NCBI GenBank assembly: GCA_024707265.1
Contig: JANQAB010000004.1
Location: 62,001-126,000, forward strand
DNA length: 64,000 bases
Reading direction: 5' to 3'
DNA from: Sporocytophaga sp.
Lineage (GTDB): Bacteria; Bacteroidota; Bacteroidia; Cytophagales; Cytophagaceae
In this document: in pieces, positions 26,896 through 35,282 of the stretch
Layout of the letters: each line of letters opens with the position of its first letter
Position numbering within the stretch: position 1 is the stretch's first letter
Made by a program: the position numbers and the translations under genes
The notes under the pieces: generated by a model
The model's input: only the letters and a program-made list of their open reading frames with translations
Databases searched by the model: none
What the model was told of the DNA's origin: nothing

Positions 26896-27906
26896 ATGAA
26901 AAAGCTTATCCCTCTAATGTTGGCTGTTTTGTTGTTTTCACCTAAAGTAAATGCACAGACAGCCGCTGAAAATCTTATAGTTTATTATCCGTTAGATGGA
27001 AATACTAATGATTATAGCGGTAAAGGCAATCATGGAGAGGCATTTAATGTAACGCCTGCAGTGGACAGGAAATACAGAGATAATTCTTCATGTAGTTTCA
27101 ATGGTATAAATAGTTATGTTAATATACCTGAAATAGTTTTTACAAATAAAGAATTTACCATAATGGCCTGGTATAAGCTTAGTGTTCAACCAAAAATTAC
27201 TGACAGGAAAAACATTCTGACAATTGGAAATGATGAGGTTGAATTCTCCTTATTGGTGGAGCCAAGTTCTAATTCAATTTTTAAATTTCAAAAATCAGCT
27301 GGTTATTCTTTAACTCCAGATCAAGGAAGTACCAGTTGCTCTTCGCTGAGTTCCAGTGATAATTTTGAACAGTGGTTTCATTTTGCGTTTTCATTTGGGC
27401 AGCAGGATAATGGAGAAAATGTAACCTATATTACTAAGTGTTACATCGGAGGAAATTATTTTAGCAGTAGCAGTGCTCTTTTTCCATCAGGTCTTGCTAA
27501 AAGTATAAGTGCTACGGTGGGAGCTTCTAATGCCGGAATCAATTATTTTCAAGGATCAATAGACGAAGTGAGAATATATGACAGGCAGCTTACAGATAAA
27601 GAGATATCTGATACATATAATGAAACGCTGGTTACTGCTATTTCTCAGGGAGAATATATTGCACCTGTTATTGAAAAGCTCTCTTTCCCGGAATCTGAAA
27701 ATGAGCTTCATGTGAAAGTTGCGTCGGAATATTTAAGCAAAGAATCTAAAATAATTCTGTATACTTTACAAGGTAACAAGGTGTCGGAAAATAGCATTTC
27801 TCAAGATGAAGAGATCATTGACTTTCCTTGCTCTAGCGGAATATACCTGGCGTGTTTAGTGGACGGTGGAGAAATAGTTGCTAGAAGGAAATTTTTCAAA
27901 AAATGA
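26896..27906 (+). CDS. T9SS-secreted LamG (concanavalin-like lectin) protein
   Basis: The start is placed at 26896 (MKKLIPLMLAVLLFSPKVNAQ), a clear signal peptide; a 26866 start would add ten residues. Residues about 25-235 form a LamG/Laminin_G_3 domain: LIVYYPLDGNTNDYSGKGNHG, SFNGINSYVNIPE, FTIMAWYKLS, GSIDEVRIYDRQLTDKEI. The C-terminal about 75 residues are a beta-rich T9SS-like tail (VASEYLSKESKIILYTLQG to ARRKFFKK) but lack a clean PNP motif. A glycan-binding surface protein is the likely role. It resembles the repeat protein at 62563. Confidence 0.82.
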   Translation: MKKLIPLMLAVLLFSPKVNAQTAAENLIVYYPLDGNTNDYSGKGNHGEAFNVTPAVDRKYRDNSSCSFNGINSYVNIPEIVFTNKEFTIMAWYKLSVQPKITDRKNILTIGNDEVEFSLLVEPSSNSIFKFQKSAGYSLTPDQGSTSCSSLSSSDNFEQWFHFAFSFGQQDNGENVTYITKCYIGGNYFSSSSALFPSGLAKSISATVGASNAGINYFQGSIDEVRIYDRQLTDKEISDTYNETLVTAISQGEYIAPVIEKLSFPESENELHVKVASEYLSKESKIILYTLQGNKVSENSISQDEEIIDFPCSSGIYLACLVDGGEIVARRKFFKK

Positions 27907-27924
27907 TCAGGGGCTTGTTCGCTG

Positions 27925-27938
27925 GCGGAGATCTCCGC
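27925..27938. repeat. Perfect 14-bp palindrome between convergent genes
   Basis: gcggagatctccgc is a perfect inverted repeat without loop, lying between the ends of the LamG gene (+) and the membrane protein gene (-). It could be a protein-binding site or part of a decayed palindromic repeat; no T tract follows it. Confidence 0.5.
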
Positions 27939-27953
27939 AGCACCATAAGGAGA

Positions 27954-28358
27954 TTAGCGAATGACTGTATATAACAACCACGCTCCAATGAGCCAGTCAT
28001 AGATCATGCAAAAAGGAGGATACCATCTTTTTATCTTTGTCACTACTAATCTGTGATCGTGGATGTAATCCCATATACCATGTCCTACATATCCAATGAC
28101 AAGAAACCAGGCAGAATACCAAAGTCCTAAAACACTTAGAACAACAAACCCGGTGCATATCGCAATCTCAATCAACTTTTGCTTCATTCTTCCGTCCATA
28201 ATTCCGAAACCGATATAATCGGAGGCAATAACAACAAGCAGAATACCCCACAGATCATTTTGTTTTTCTTGGGGAAACAAGCAAACAAAAGGGATAGATA
28301 TGGCCGCGAGGAAAACACCCAGCAATGCTTCCCTTTGGTATTTTATTATATTGCTCAT
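27954..28358 (-). CDS. Small integral membrane protein
   Basis: 134 residues with about four membrane segments (ALLGVFLAAISIPFVCLF, DLWGILLVVIASDYIGFGI, IAICTGFVVLSVLGLWYSA, and FCMIYDWLIGAWLLYTVI). A conserved-looking GHGIWDYIHDHR with WYPPFCMIYDW recalls a family of short membrane proteins also found in cyanobacteria. Function is unknown; the His-rich GH..WD..H motif could bind metal. Single gene, transcribed towards the LamG gene. Confidence 0.75.
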   Translation of the reverse strand: MSNIIKYQREALLGVFLAAISIPFVCLFPQEKQNDLWGILLVVIASDYIGFGIMDGRMKQKLIEIAICTGFVVLSVLGLWYSAWFLVIGYVGHGIWDYIHDHRLVVTKIKRWYPPFCMIYDWLIGAWLLYTVIR

Positions 28359-28688
28359 AAATCATTCTGTAGTAGTAAATTATAAACTTCTACAATAATA
28401 TCGTTTTCTTTATTTAGAAAAAAATATATTTTTAATCATTGCACCTGGAATACAGGAGTATTAGGAAAGATGGAATACATGTTTTATTGGAATTAAGGTA
28501 AATGATATTTCTGTCATGCTGAACTTGTGAAGTATGAGAGTTCTCCAAAAGGATAAGAAAATGTAATCCGGAAAGTTGTCAGTTGAAATTACCCAATCAT
28601 GTTGTATTTATCAGATCCTTCTCGGGGCATAGGATAACAAAGGCAAGTGCATACATCCATCCATAAGGCAAGGCCAAGAAAGAATAAA
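28359..28688. other. Intergenic region with palindromic-repeat fragments
   Basis: At 28515-28550 tgtcatgctgaacttgtg resembles widespread TCATGCTGAACTTG repeats. At 28577-28640 tcagatccttctcggggcataggataa matches the stretch at 16429. No gene seen; the next gene is taken from 28689. Confidence 0.5.
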
Positions 28689-29183
28689 ATGACAATGACA
28701 ATTAAAATGACAAATAAAAAGCTCATCAAAAGTTCAGGGACAATATTGGTTCACGGGAATGTAGAAAGAGTATTTGATTTCTTTGTTAATCCAGGCAACG
28801 ACAACTTGTGGCGAACAGAAATAAATAAATCAATACTCAATGGCGCTTTGGAAGTGGGGGGAACAGTTTCTGAATATTCTTACTTGTCAAAAAAAGCAGC
28901 TGATAATTTGATAGAATTACAATGTGTTCAGTATGAAAAAAATAAACTTGCGATATTTGAGACATCTGAAATTTCCAGGTTTTATTTAAAAAGCGAACGA
29001 CAAGTAAAAGAAATATCCGATACTACAAGTGAAATTATTTATCTCCTTGAGTTTGACATAAGCATAGTAAAATTTGCTTTGGGTTTTGCTTTACCAAAAT
29101 TTATCGTTTCTTATAAGACAAACAGTGATATGAAAAAATATCTACTACAATTAAAATCAATACTTGAAAACGAAATAAAATAG
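28689..29183 (+). CDS. SRPBCC (START/Bet v 1-like) family protein
   Basis: About 164 residues from the ATG at 28689 (an in-frame ATG at 28707 is also possible; upstream codons from 28647 are unlikely). The opening GTILVHGNVERVFDFFVNPGN, then NLWRTEINKSILNGALEVGGTV, is the characteristic start of the polyketide-cyclase/SRPBCC fold, ending in a long C-terminal helix (DMKKYLLQLKSILENEIK). These proteins bind hydrophobic ligands in a cavity. Cytosolic; ligand unknown. Confidence 0.75.
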   Translation: MTMTIKMTNKKLIKSSGTILVHGNVERVFDFFVNPGNDNLWRTEINKSILNGALEVGGTVSEYSYLSKKAADNLIELQCVQYEKNKLAIFETSEISRFYLKSERQVKEISDTTSEIIYLLEFDISIVKFALGFALPKFIVSYKTNSDMKKYLLQLKSILENEIK

Positions 29184-29319
29184 CTAGGCTACTTTTTGTC
29201 TGTGACCTTTCGTTATTACTTCTGTGATTGAGTAAAATACTCCGATCAAAACTGAGTTTCCATTTTCAGGTTTTTAAAGAAGAGCTTATTTTTTATACAA
29301 CAGATTCATTCTTTATAAC

Positions 29320-30186
29320 CTATTTGAATTTTTTTTGATGGTTTATATCGTGACACAAGGCAATTGCCTCCTTCATAATTTCCGGTATCCTTCTCGGACT
29401 AATTTCTATAATTTCCAATATCTTTTCATCATTACATAAATCTTTACAAAGAACTATTTTGCTTTCAAGTAATTTTTCTTTTTCAATATTGGTAAGAGTA
29501 GTAAGGCAAGTTAATGGGTATAAGTTGGATGCATCTATCAAATCATTAAGGCTTCCCTGATCAGGGTAATCCCATCCAATCAGATTCAGTCCAATACATT
29601 TCCCGTATTGAATGGCATCTCCTGTAAACTTTGTATTAGTAACTACCCATCCCTGATGAAACATTTCAGAATGACCAGGAAGGGTTTTTATTTGCTTTTT
29701 TACATCTTCAAAACGTGCCTGTATATAAAGCGGTATTTTGACATCACACTGGAAGCCCGGACGGTTATGAAATTTACATTCTACCATAAAGTGTTTATCA
29801 CCTTTTATGGCAATGACATCAATTTCATGATTCACGCAATGCCCTTGTACAATCTGACCGATTTGAACATCAAACCCCTGATGTTTCAGTATTTCCCCAA
29901 TATATCTTTCAAAAGGGTAACCGGATGGACCTAATTCCATGATTGCGGCTTTCAATTTGTATTTCCCAGCAGAGGGCTTGGATATGCTCGCTAATAGATC
30001 AAATGCCTTAGTATAGATTTGCTGTGTACTCATACCAGGAACAAGACCATTAACAATCGATTCAACTATTTCATCAACTGTTTTCCTGTTTTGGCATGCC
30101 TTGGATAATGATCTTCTAAGTTTTTCTTCTGAAAAGATAACCTTTTCACCGGAAGCTTTTTCTATATAGATCTTCTTATCTCTCAT
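29320..30186 (-). CDS. ATP-cone/Mrr-like restriction endonuclease fusion
   Basis: 288 residues. The N-terminal about 85 form an ATP-cone (IYIEKASGEKVIFSEEKLRRS, VPGMSTQQIYTKAFDLL), the nucleotide-sensing domain best known from ribonucleotide reductases and NrdR. The rest has the Mrr/PD-(D/E)xK nuclease pattern: E97 in FERYIGEIL, D123 in NHEIDVIAIKG, E136-x-K138 in FMVECKF, then WVVTNTKFTGDA. The C-terminal region (about 215-288) is helical. It suggests a nuclease gated by nucleotide levels, possibly in phage defence; no methylase or partner gene is adjacent. Confidence 0.78.
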   Translation of the reverse strand: MRDKKIYIEKASGEKVIFSEEKLRRSLSKACQNRKTVDEIVESIVNGLVPGMSTQQIYTKAFDLLASISKPSAGKYKLKAAIMELGPSGYPFERYIGEILKHQGFDVQIGQIVQGHCVNHEIDVIAIKGDKHFMVECKFHNRPGFQCDVKIPLYIQARFEDVKKQIKTLPGHSEMFHQGWVVTNTKFTGDAIQYGKCIGLNLIGWDYPDQGSLNDLIDASNLYPLTCLTTLTNIEKEKLLESKIVLCKDLCNDEKILEIIEISPRRIPEIMKEAIALCHDINHQKKFK

Positions 30187-30246
30187 AGTTTTTTATACTT
30201 GCTTATGATAGTTTATGAAAAATCAATACAAAATTAGGGTAATTAA

Positions 30247-30303
30247 TCAATAGCGGACTTCATGTTTTGTGACGTATATGTTGAGCAAGAAGTCCGCTAT
30301 TGA
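30247..30303. repeat. Perfect 14-bp inverted repeat around a 29-nt loop
   Basis: tcaatagcggactt and aagtccgctattga are perfect reverse complements. The structure lies between the SDR gene end and the ATP-cone gene start, both on the minus strand. No T tract follows, so it is not an obvious intrinsic terminator. Confidence 0.7.
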
Positions 30304-30340
30304 AATGGTTAAAATTTTTATTAAAAATATATTCAGATTA

Positions 30341-31096
30341 CTATTGTGCTATCCAACCACCATCCACGGGTAAAGAATGCCCTGTGATAAATGAAGCAGC
30401 ATCAGAACAAAGATACACTACAGCTTCTGCTACTTCTTCCGGATTTCCCAATCTTCCCATCGGCTCGGCATTTTCAAACTGTTTTTCGACTTCTTTACTT
30501 TTTCCTGTAAAGCGATCTATCATAGGAGTTCTGATGACCCCTGGACAAACCGCATTGACACGGATTCCAAGTTTTGCATTTTCCAGGGCCGTAGTTTTGG
30601 TTAATCCCACCACTCCATGTTTTGAAGCAGTATATCCGGGTGATCCTTGAAATCCCACCAATCCTGCTATAGAGGCACAATTTACTATCGCACCTTTTCC
30701 TGCTTTACGCATTTCAGGGATCTGATATTTCATGCAAAGCCAGACTCCCTTTAGATTTACATTGATGATTCTGTCCCAGTTCTCTTCAGAACATTCATCT
30801 GTAGTTGCAGAACCGCCTTCAATCCCGGCGTTGTTAAAAGCATAATCAAGCCTTCCGAATGTTGAAATTGTTTTTTCAACCATAGCTTTCACTTCATTGG
30901 CTTTCGATACATCGCATTTAATAAACAGCGCTTCACCTCCAAGGTTCTTAATTGTATCGATAGTCTCCTGATCTTCTATACAATCAGCTACTACTACTTT
31001 AGCGCCACGTGTGGCAAATGCAATGGCAGTAGCTTGTCCGATACCGAAGCTTCCGCCGGTAACAATGGCAACTTTATTCTGAAAAATTTTCTCCAT
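30341..31096 (-). CDS. Short-chain dehydrogenase/reductase (SDR)
   Basis: The start is set at 31096 (MEKIFQNKVAIVTGGSFGIG); the longer frame from 31189 adds an unsuited N-terminus. 251 residues of the classical SDR family: TGGSFGIG cofactor loop (about 13-20), an acidic residue after the second strand (VVVADC, suggesting NAD preference), NNAG (about 88-91), catalytic Ser in INCASIAG region, YTASKHG (Tyr and Lys), and the closing GHSLPVDGGW. The substrate is unknown. Cytosolic, transcribed upstream of the ATP-cone gene on the same strand but separated from it by 154 bp containing a hairpin. Confidence 0.88.
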   Translation of the reverse strand: MEKIFQNKVAIVTGGSFGIGQATAIAFATRGAKVVVADCIEDQETIDTIKNLGGEALFIKCDVSKANEVKAMVEKTISTFGRLDYAFNNAGIEGGSATTDECSEENWDRIINVNLKGVWLCMKYQIPEMRKAGKGAIVNCASIAGLVGFQGSPGYTASKHGVVGLTKTTALENAKLGIRVNAVCPGVIRTPMIDRFTGKSKEVEKQFENAEPMGRLGNPEEVAEAVVYLCSDAASFITGHSLPVDGGWIAQ

Positions 31097-31257
31097 ATAA
31101 TTTATATTTAGCTCAATCGGTTTCAAATATAGCCAGCACAAAAAGACTTTTAATTGACATATGCTATAAGAAAAAATGACATAAATCATTTATTGGCAGG
31201 TAAAATGTAGTGTATGCTTCAGCCCTAGAAGAACTTCGGTAGATTTAAAACAGGGCG

Positions 31258-31722
31258 TTAGAGAATTACTTTCTTCCAGGTGTATCCTTTTCTTTTAAGT
31301 ATATTAATCACCTTTTTAACATCCGATTCATCTCCTACTGCAATTGTTTTTCTTATTTTCCTTTTAGAATCAAAAACTTTTAAGGTAGTGTCGTAATAAG
31401 TAGTGAACAACCCTTTATTATTTCTATAGGATTTCGATTGTTTTTTATAGGCATATACATTGAAGTTAGATATGTTATAGGTTTCAGTAGTCAGTCTTAA
31501 CAATAGGTAATTTATTCTGAAAATATAAACTCCTTTATCAAAATTGGATTCGCATGTATAATCCAGAGTGATTGGGGTTAGTAGCAGTAATGAGAAAATC
31601 AAAGTTCCTAAAATATAGTAGCCTGCAGCGAATAATCCCAAAGGAAAAAACATTAAAATGATACAAGTGAAAATTAAAAAGTTTGAAAACCTCCTGGATA
31701 AAACGCTGAATTTGTAAATCAT
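31258..31722 (-). CDS. Two-helix membrane protein with PH-like domain
   Basis: The start is placed at 31722 (MIYKFSVLSRRFSNFLIF), as the upstream codons up to 31935 look non-coding. 154 residues: two membrane segments (FLIFTCIILMFFPLGLFAAGYYILGTLIFSLLLL in two parts, residues about 13-50), then a beta-rich domain (GVYIFRINYLLLRLTTETYN, FDSKRKIRKTIAVG) ending in SDVKKVINILKRKGYTW. This layout resembles small bacterial PH-domain membrane proteins. Function unknown. Confidence 0.62.
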   Translation of the reverse strand: MIYKFSVLSRRFSNFLIFTCIILMFFPLGLFAAGYYILGTLIFSLLLLTPITLDYTCESNFDKGVYIFRINYLLLRLTTETYNISNFNVYAYKKQSKSYRNNKGLFTTYYDTTLKVFDSKRKIRKTIAVGDESDVKKVINILKRKGYTWKKVIL

Positions 31723-32084
31723 GACCGAAGTTAAAATAAAATACGGATCCTTCAAAACGATGTTAAAGAGGCATAAACAGATAACTTTTGAGCTATGTAT
31801 CAGACTGTATAGTGTCACCTTAGCTTTATAACTTATTCCCAAATGAGAAGAGATTTTAGACTTGTTTATTAAGATGCATCGTGTTATTTTGTAGTACATT
31901 ACAGTGAGGTGTATTAGCCGGTATAAAATGAGCATACATCTCGGGGCTGAAGTGGAGAAATGAGACCTCTTGTTGTAATGGAATAATTGATTAATTTGGT
32001 ATTTATTGTTTTAAACCAGAGGAAGTAGGAAGAGGGTGTTAGTCATTGTAAAAAAGTATAACCATAATTAAACTGAATAATTAT
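31723..32084. other. Intergenic region, nothing recognised
   Basis: 362 AT-rich bases between divergent genes. Divergent promoters must lie here, but I see no convincing box. A minus-strand frame is open through much of it without good coding character. Confidence 0.45.
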
Positions 32085-32432
32085 ATGACAAAGACAGATA
32101 TAGCAAAAGCATTTTCTATAGGGGAGTTTGACCGTATTTATGATTATATTGCTGAGGATGCAGAATGGGTAATAGTTGAAGATGTGCGTTTTGTTGGAAA
32201 AAAGGCTATTGTAGAGAATTGCAAACATGTTGGAGAATACTTTAAATCGGTAACAACTGACTTTAAAACCTATCATGTTATTGCGGATGATAATAAAGTA
32301 GCAATCAACGGAACAGCAGAATTTAAGAAGGCAAATAAACGCCTGTCATTCGTTTCGGCTTGTGATATCTACGAGTTTAATGAAGGTAATCGAATTCAAA
32401 AAATAACATCGTATTGCATCCAAGCAAAATGA
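32085..32432 (+). CDS. SnoaL/NTF2-like protein
   Basis: 115 residues. AFSIGEFDRIYDYIAEDAEW, VIVEDVRFVGKKAIVENCKHV and the beta strands KVAINGTAEFKKANKRLSF and DIYEFNEGNRIQKITSYCI are the hallmarks of the NTF2-like cone fold. Such proteins are isomerases, hydrolases or ligand-binding proteins; the substrate cannot be told. Cytosolic, single gene. Confidence 0.78.
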   Translation: MTKTDIAKAFSIGEFDRIYDYIAEDAEWVIVEDVRFVGKKAIVENCKHVGEYFKSVTTDFKTYHVIADDNKVAINGTAEFKKANKRLSFVSACDIYEFNEGNRIQKITSYCIQAK

Positions 32433-32593
32433 ATTCTGGATGTATTGGCAGCATAGGCCTGTGATACTATTTTTAGAATTTATAATGAATTGAATACACA
32501 AAATTAGTTTAATTGAAAAGTGAATAAAGAGAGAGTGAAAACGTCTATTCACAAAGGGTAACAGTTGGAGCTACCCTTTGTTACTTTAACTTT

Positions 32594-33163
32594 TCAAACT
32601 ATTGCAGAAAGCACCTGGCTTAACTCTTCCTGAATATCTTGTCCTTTATTGGAATCATACCAGTTTAAAATGGAAGTTTTTATTTTATCAAATGAGGCTT
32701 TTTCACTGGCAAGAGCTGAATAAATTTTCTGGCAATCAGCAGGTCTGGGACCCCATTGAGCTAAATCGATTCCATTTTCATTTTTAATGACTAGCTTAGG
32801 GATAGATTTTCCTCCATTGGTTAAGTATTGGTTAATTCTATGGGGTTCAGCATCTCTGAGTTCATAAGAAAGGGCAATGAACGGGTTTGTTCGAGCTGCC
32901 ATTTCTATGAAAGGCACGTTATGTGCAGCATCTCCACACCAGGGTTCGGTAATCAAAATCCATTGTTGTGGGCTTTTAATATTTTCCAATGCTTTTCTTA
33001 AAGGGGCAGACAACTCATGGGTTTCATTAAACCACCGATTCATTTGTTCCCAATTATGGCGGGTATATTCCAGGTATCCTTCCTTTTTATAAGGAGGAAG
33101 TTGTTCATTTATAGATTTGCTGATAATGTTCTGAAAGACATCTGAGTATTCCTTAAAGGTCAT
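32594..33163 (-). CDS. Thioredoxin-like protein (single-Cys WCGDA motif)
   Basis: The start is set at 33163 (MTFKEYSDVFQNIISKS); the frame from 33229 adds 22 residues without homology. About 189 residues. EPWCGDAAHNVPFIEMAA takes the place of the WCxxC site, retaining one Cys, with the cis-Pro segment GGKSIPKLVIKN. This family is common in Bacteroidota (thioredoxin family protein). With no resolving Cys it is more likely to be a monothiol oxidoreductase or chaperone than a classical thioredoxin. A hairpin (caaagggta / taccctttg, 32547-32580) lies behind its stop. Confidence 0.78.
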   Translation of the reverse strand: MTFKEYSDVFQNIISKSINEQLPPYKKEGYLEYTRHNWEQMNRWFNETHELSAPLRKALENIKSPQQWILITEPWCGDAAHNVPFIEMAARTNPFIALSYELRDAEPHRINQYLTNGGKSIPKLVIKNENGIDLAQWGPRPADCQKIYSALASEKASFDKIKTSILNWYDSNKGQDIQEELSQVLSAIV

Positions 33164-33581
33164 ATAAGTAGATACGTTATAACTAGTGAGATAAAGCTTT
33201 ATTAATGAAAGATAATTTTCCAATTGCATTAAAGATAGGATTGCTCAATATTTAAACAAAATAAAATGTTTGGGGAATTGTTTTATTATTAGGTATCTTA
33301 TCAGGGGATGGGTATAATTAATTGATTGTATGGGTTTAAATCTATTGGATAAAGTCTGTTGCGTTAAATAACACTTTGGCTTTTTTTTAATGTATGACGT
33401 AAATTTCTGATGATTTTAGAATAGCCATCAACTTGACACTATTATCTAAGACTTAATATTTTGCTATCTTTATCTTTACTGAATAGTATTGCACTTTTAT
33501 AGCGAATAAAGAACGTAGTCTTGTCGATAATTGGTTGTAAAACCGATATATTGAGAATAAAGATTAAATAATCGATAGTAA
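33164..33581. other. Intergenic region between divergent genes
   Basis: 418 bp, very AT-rich. cttgacactattatc followed 15-20 bases later by taatattttgc (about 33431-33465) resembles a TTG/-7 promoter pair pointing at rmuC, though the match to TAnnTTTG is not exact. No gene seen. Confidence 0.4.
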
Positions 33582-35198
33582 ATGGACATTATAAGTTTAA
33601 TAGCCGGAATTTTTGTTGGTGGTGTAATCGCCTACATCATCCTGAATTTGCTTGATAAATCAAAAAAAGTTTCTGTAGAAGAATTTGATGAATTAGCTCT
33701 ACAACATAATGAGGCGATCACTAATCTTAAACTGTCTGAGAGTAAGGTGAAAATGCTACAAGAGTCAAATGACAAACTCTCGAACAAACTGGCTTCAAAA
33801 GAAAATGAAGTTACCCAACTTTTACCAGAAGTAAGTTCACTGGAGGTAAGGCTTACCAATAGCAGAGAGAAAATAAGTGAACTCTCCCATGAGTTAGCTG
33901 TTGAGCGTGAAACGAATAGAATTCAGCAAAACGATATAAACATTCACAAACAAACGATTTCTGAACTTTGCGCAAATAACAGGTCATTAACTGAAAACCT
34001 GACAAAGCAGAATGAAATAAATGATAAACAGGTCATACAAATTGAAGAACTTACAACAAGGATAACAGATCTGACAGCAGAGGTCAGCATACTAACGGCG
34101 AATAATGCGGCCTTGTCTGAAAAGCTATCTACTCAAAAAGAAGAAGTAGAAGGGCTTCAGAAAACTGCTCATTTACAATTTGAGAAAATTGCCAACAAGT
34201 TATTTGAAGAGAAATCAAAAAGCTTTACGGAGACCAATAAGACTAACATTGAAACCCTCTTAAATCCTCTTAAGGAAGACATCAATAAATTCAAAGAGAA
34301 GGTGGAGGCCACGCACACTGAAGATACCAAACAACGGACTTCTTTAGAGGAAAGAATAAAAGGTTTGATTGAACAAACGAATAAAGTAAGCGCAGAAGCC
34401 AACAACCTTGCTAGTGCTTTAAAAGGTAAAGCACAGAAAAGAGGCAACTGGGGTGAGATGATTTTGGAAAGAATTCTCGAATCCTCAGGATTAACGAAAG
34501 GCAGAGAATACTTCGTTCAGCAATCAATTAAAGATGAGGAGGGCAAAAACCAAAGGTTGGACGTCAAAGTAAAACTCCCCGATGATAGAGTCATTATCAT
34601 TGATTCAAAGGTTTCTTTAATTGCTTATGACAATTATTCTGCCTGTGAAGACAGTGAAGAGCAAAGTAGATTTCTCACAGAACATCTTAATGCTACCAAG
34701 CTTCATATTGATCAACTAAGTTCAAAGAAGTATGACAACATTGAAACCTCATTGGATTTCACAATGATGTTTATACCAATAGAACCTGCATATTTACTGG
34801 CCATTCAAGGTGATTCTGATTTGTGGTCCTATGCGTATTCCAAAAGAATATTGTTGGTGAGTCCAACGACATTAATTGCCTGTCTTAAATTATTTTCTGA
34901 CTTATGGAGACGTGAATGGCAGAATAAAAATGCTATGGATATTGTTAAGCGTGGTGAATTGCTCTACGAAAAATTTGTTGGTTTTACCGAAAACTTCGAG
35001 GAGATTGGCAACAAGTTAAACGCTACTCAAAAAGCCTATGATAGCGCTTTAGGACAACTTAAAACCGGAAAAGGAAATGTAATAAGTCAGGCTATTCAAC
35101 TGAAAAATTTGGGTTTAAAATCAGAAAAAAAGGTTTCTGATAAATTATTGCCATTACAAATGGACGATACTGAAATTGAAAATGATTTTGAGCAATAG
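33582..35198 (+). CDS. rmuC: DNA recombination protein RmuC
   Basis: 538 residues. An N-terminal membrane helix (ISLIAGIFVGGVIAYIILNLL) anchors it. Residues about 30-220 form a long coiled coil (repeated heptads). The RmuC domain follows (about 230-500): GNWGEMILERILESSGLTKG, DVKVKLPDDRVIIIDSKVSL, FMPIEPAYLLA-type region (MMFIPIEPAYLLAIQGD) and LYEKFVGFTENFEEIGN. The IIIDSKVS segment is the PD-(D/E)xK-like core. RmuC limits inversion at short inverted repeats in E. coli, which is notable in a window so rich in palindromes. The gene stands alone. Confidence 0.92.
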   Translation: MDIISLIAGIFVGGVIAYIILNLLDKSKKVSVEEFDELALQHNEAITNLKLSESKVKMLQESNDKLSNKLASKENEVTQLLPEVSSLEVRLTNSREKISELSHELAVERETNRIQQNDINIHKQTISELCANNRSLTENLTKQNEINDKQVIQIEELTTRITDLTAEVSILTANNAALSEKLSTQKEEVEGLQKTAHLQFEKIANKLFEEKSKSFTETNKTNIETLLNPLKEDINKFKEKVEATHTEDTKQRTSLEERIKGLIEQTNKVSAEANNLASALKGKAQKRGNWGEMILERILESSGLTKGREYFVQQSIKDEEGKNQRLDVKVKLPDDRVIIIDSKVSLIAYDNYSACEDSEEQSRFLTEHLNATKLHIDQLSSKKYDNIETSLDFTMMFIPIEPAYLLAIQGDSDLWSYAYSKRILLVSPTTLIACLKLFSDLWRREWQNKNAMDIVKRGELLYEKFVGFTENFEEIGNKLNATQKAYDSALGQLKTGKGNVISQAIQLKNLGLKSEKKVSDKLLPLQMDDTEIENDFEQ

Positions 35199-35282
35199 TA
35201 AATTCAACTTTATAATCTGTAAATCCAGCGGTACGAGAGGTTCCGAACCATTGACAACCATTAAGAATAAGTAAAGAAAAGA

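Noticed and set aside
30300..30650. 116-residue plus-strand ORF opposite the SDR gene
   Set aside because: Antisense shadow of a clear SDR coding sequence.
32547..32580. Hairpin caaagggta / taccctttg as a terminator of the thioredoxin-like gene
   Set aside because: The stem is good, but no T tract follows on the minus strand, so I did not list it as a terminator.
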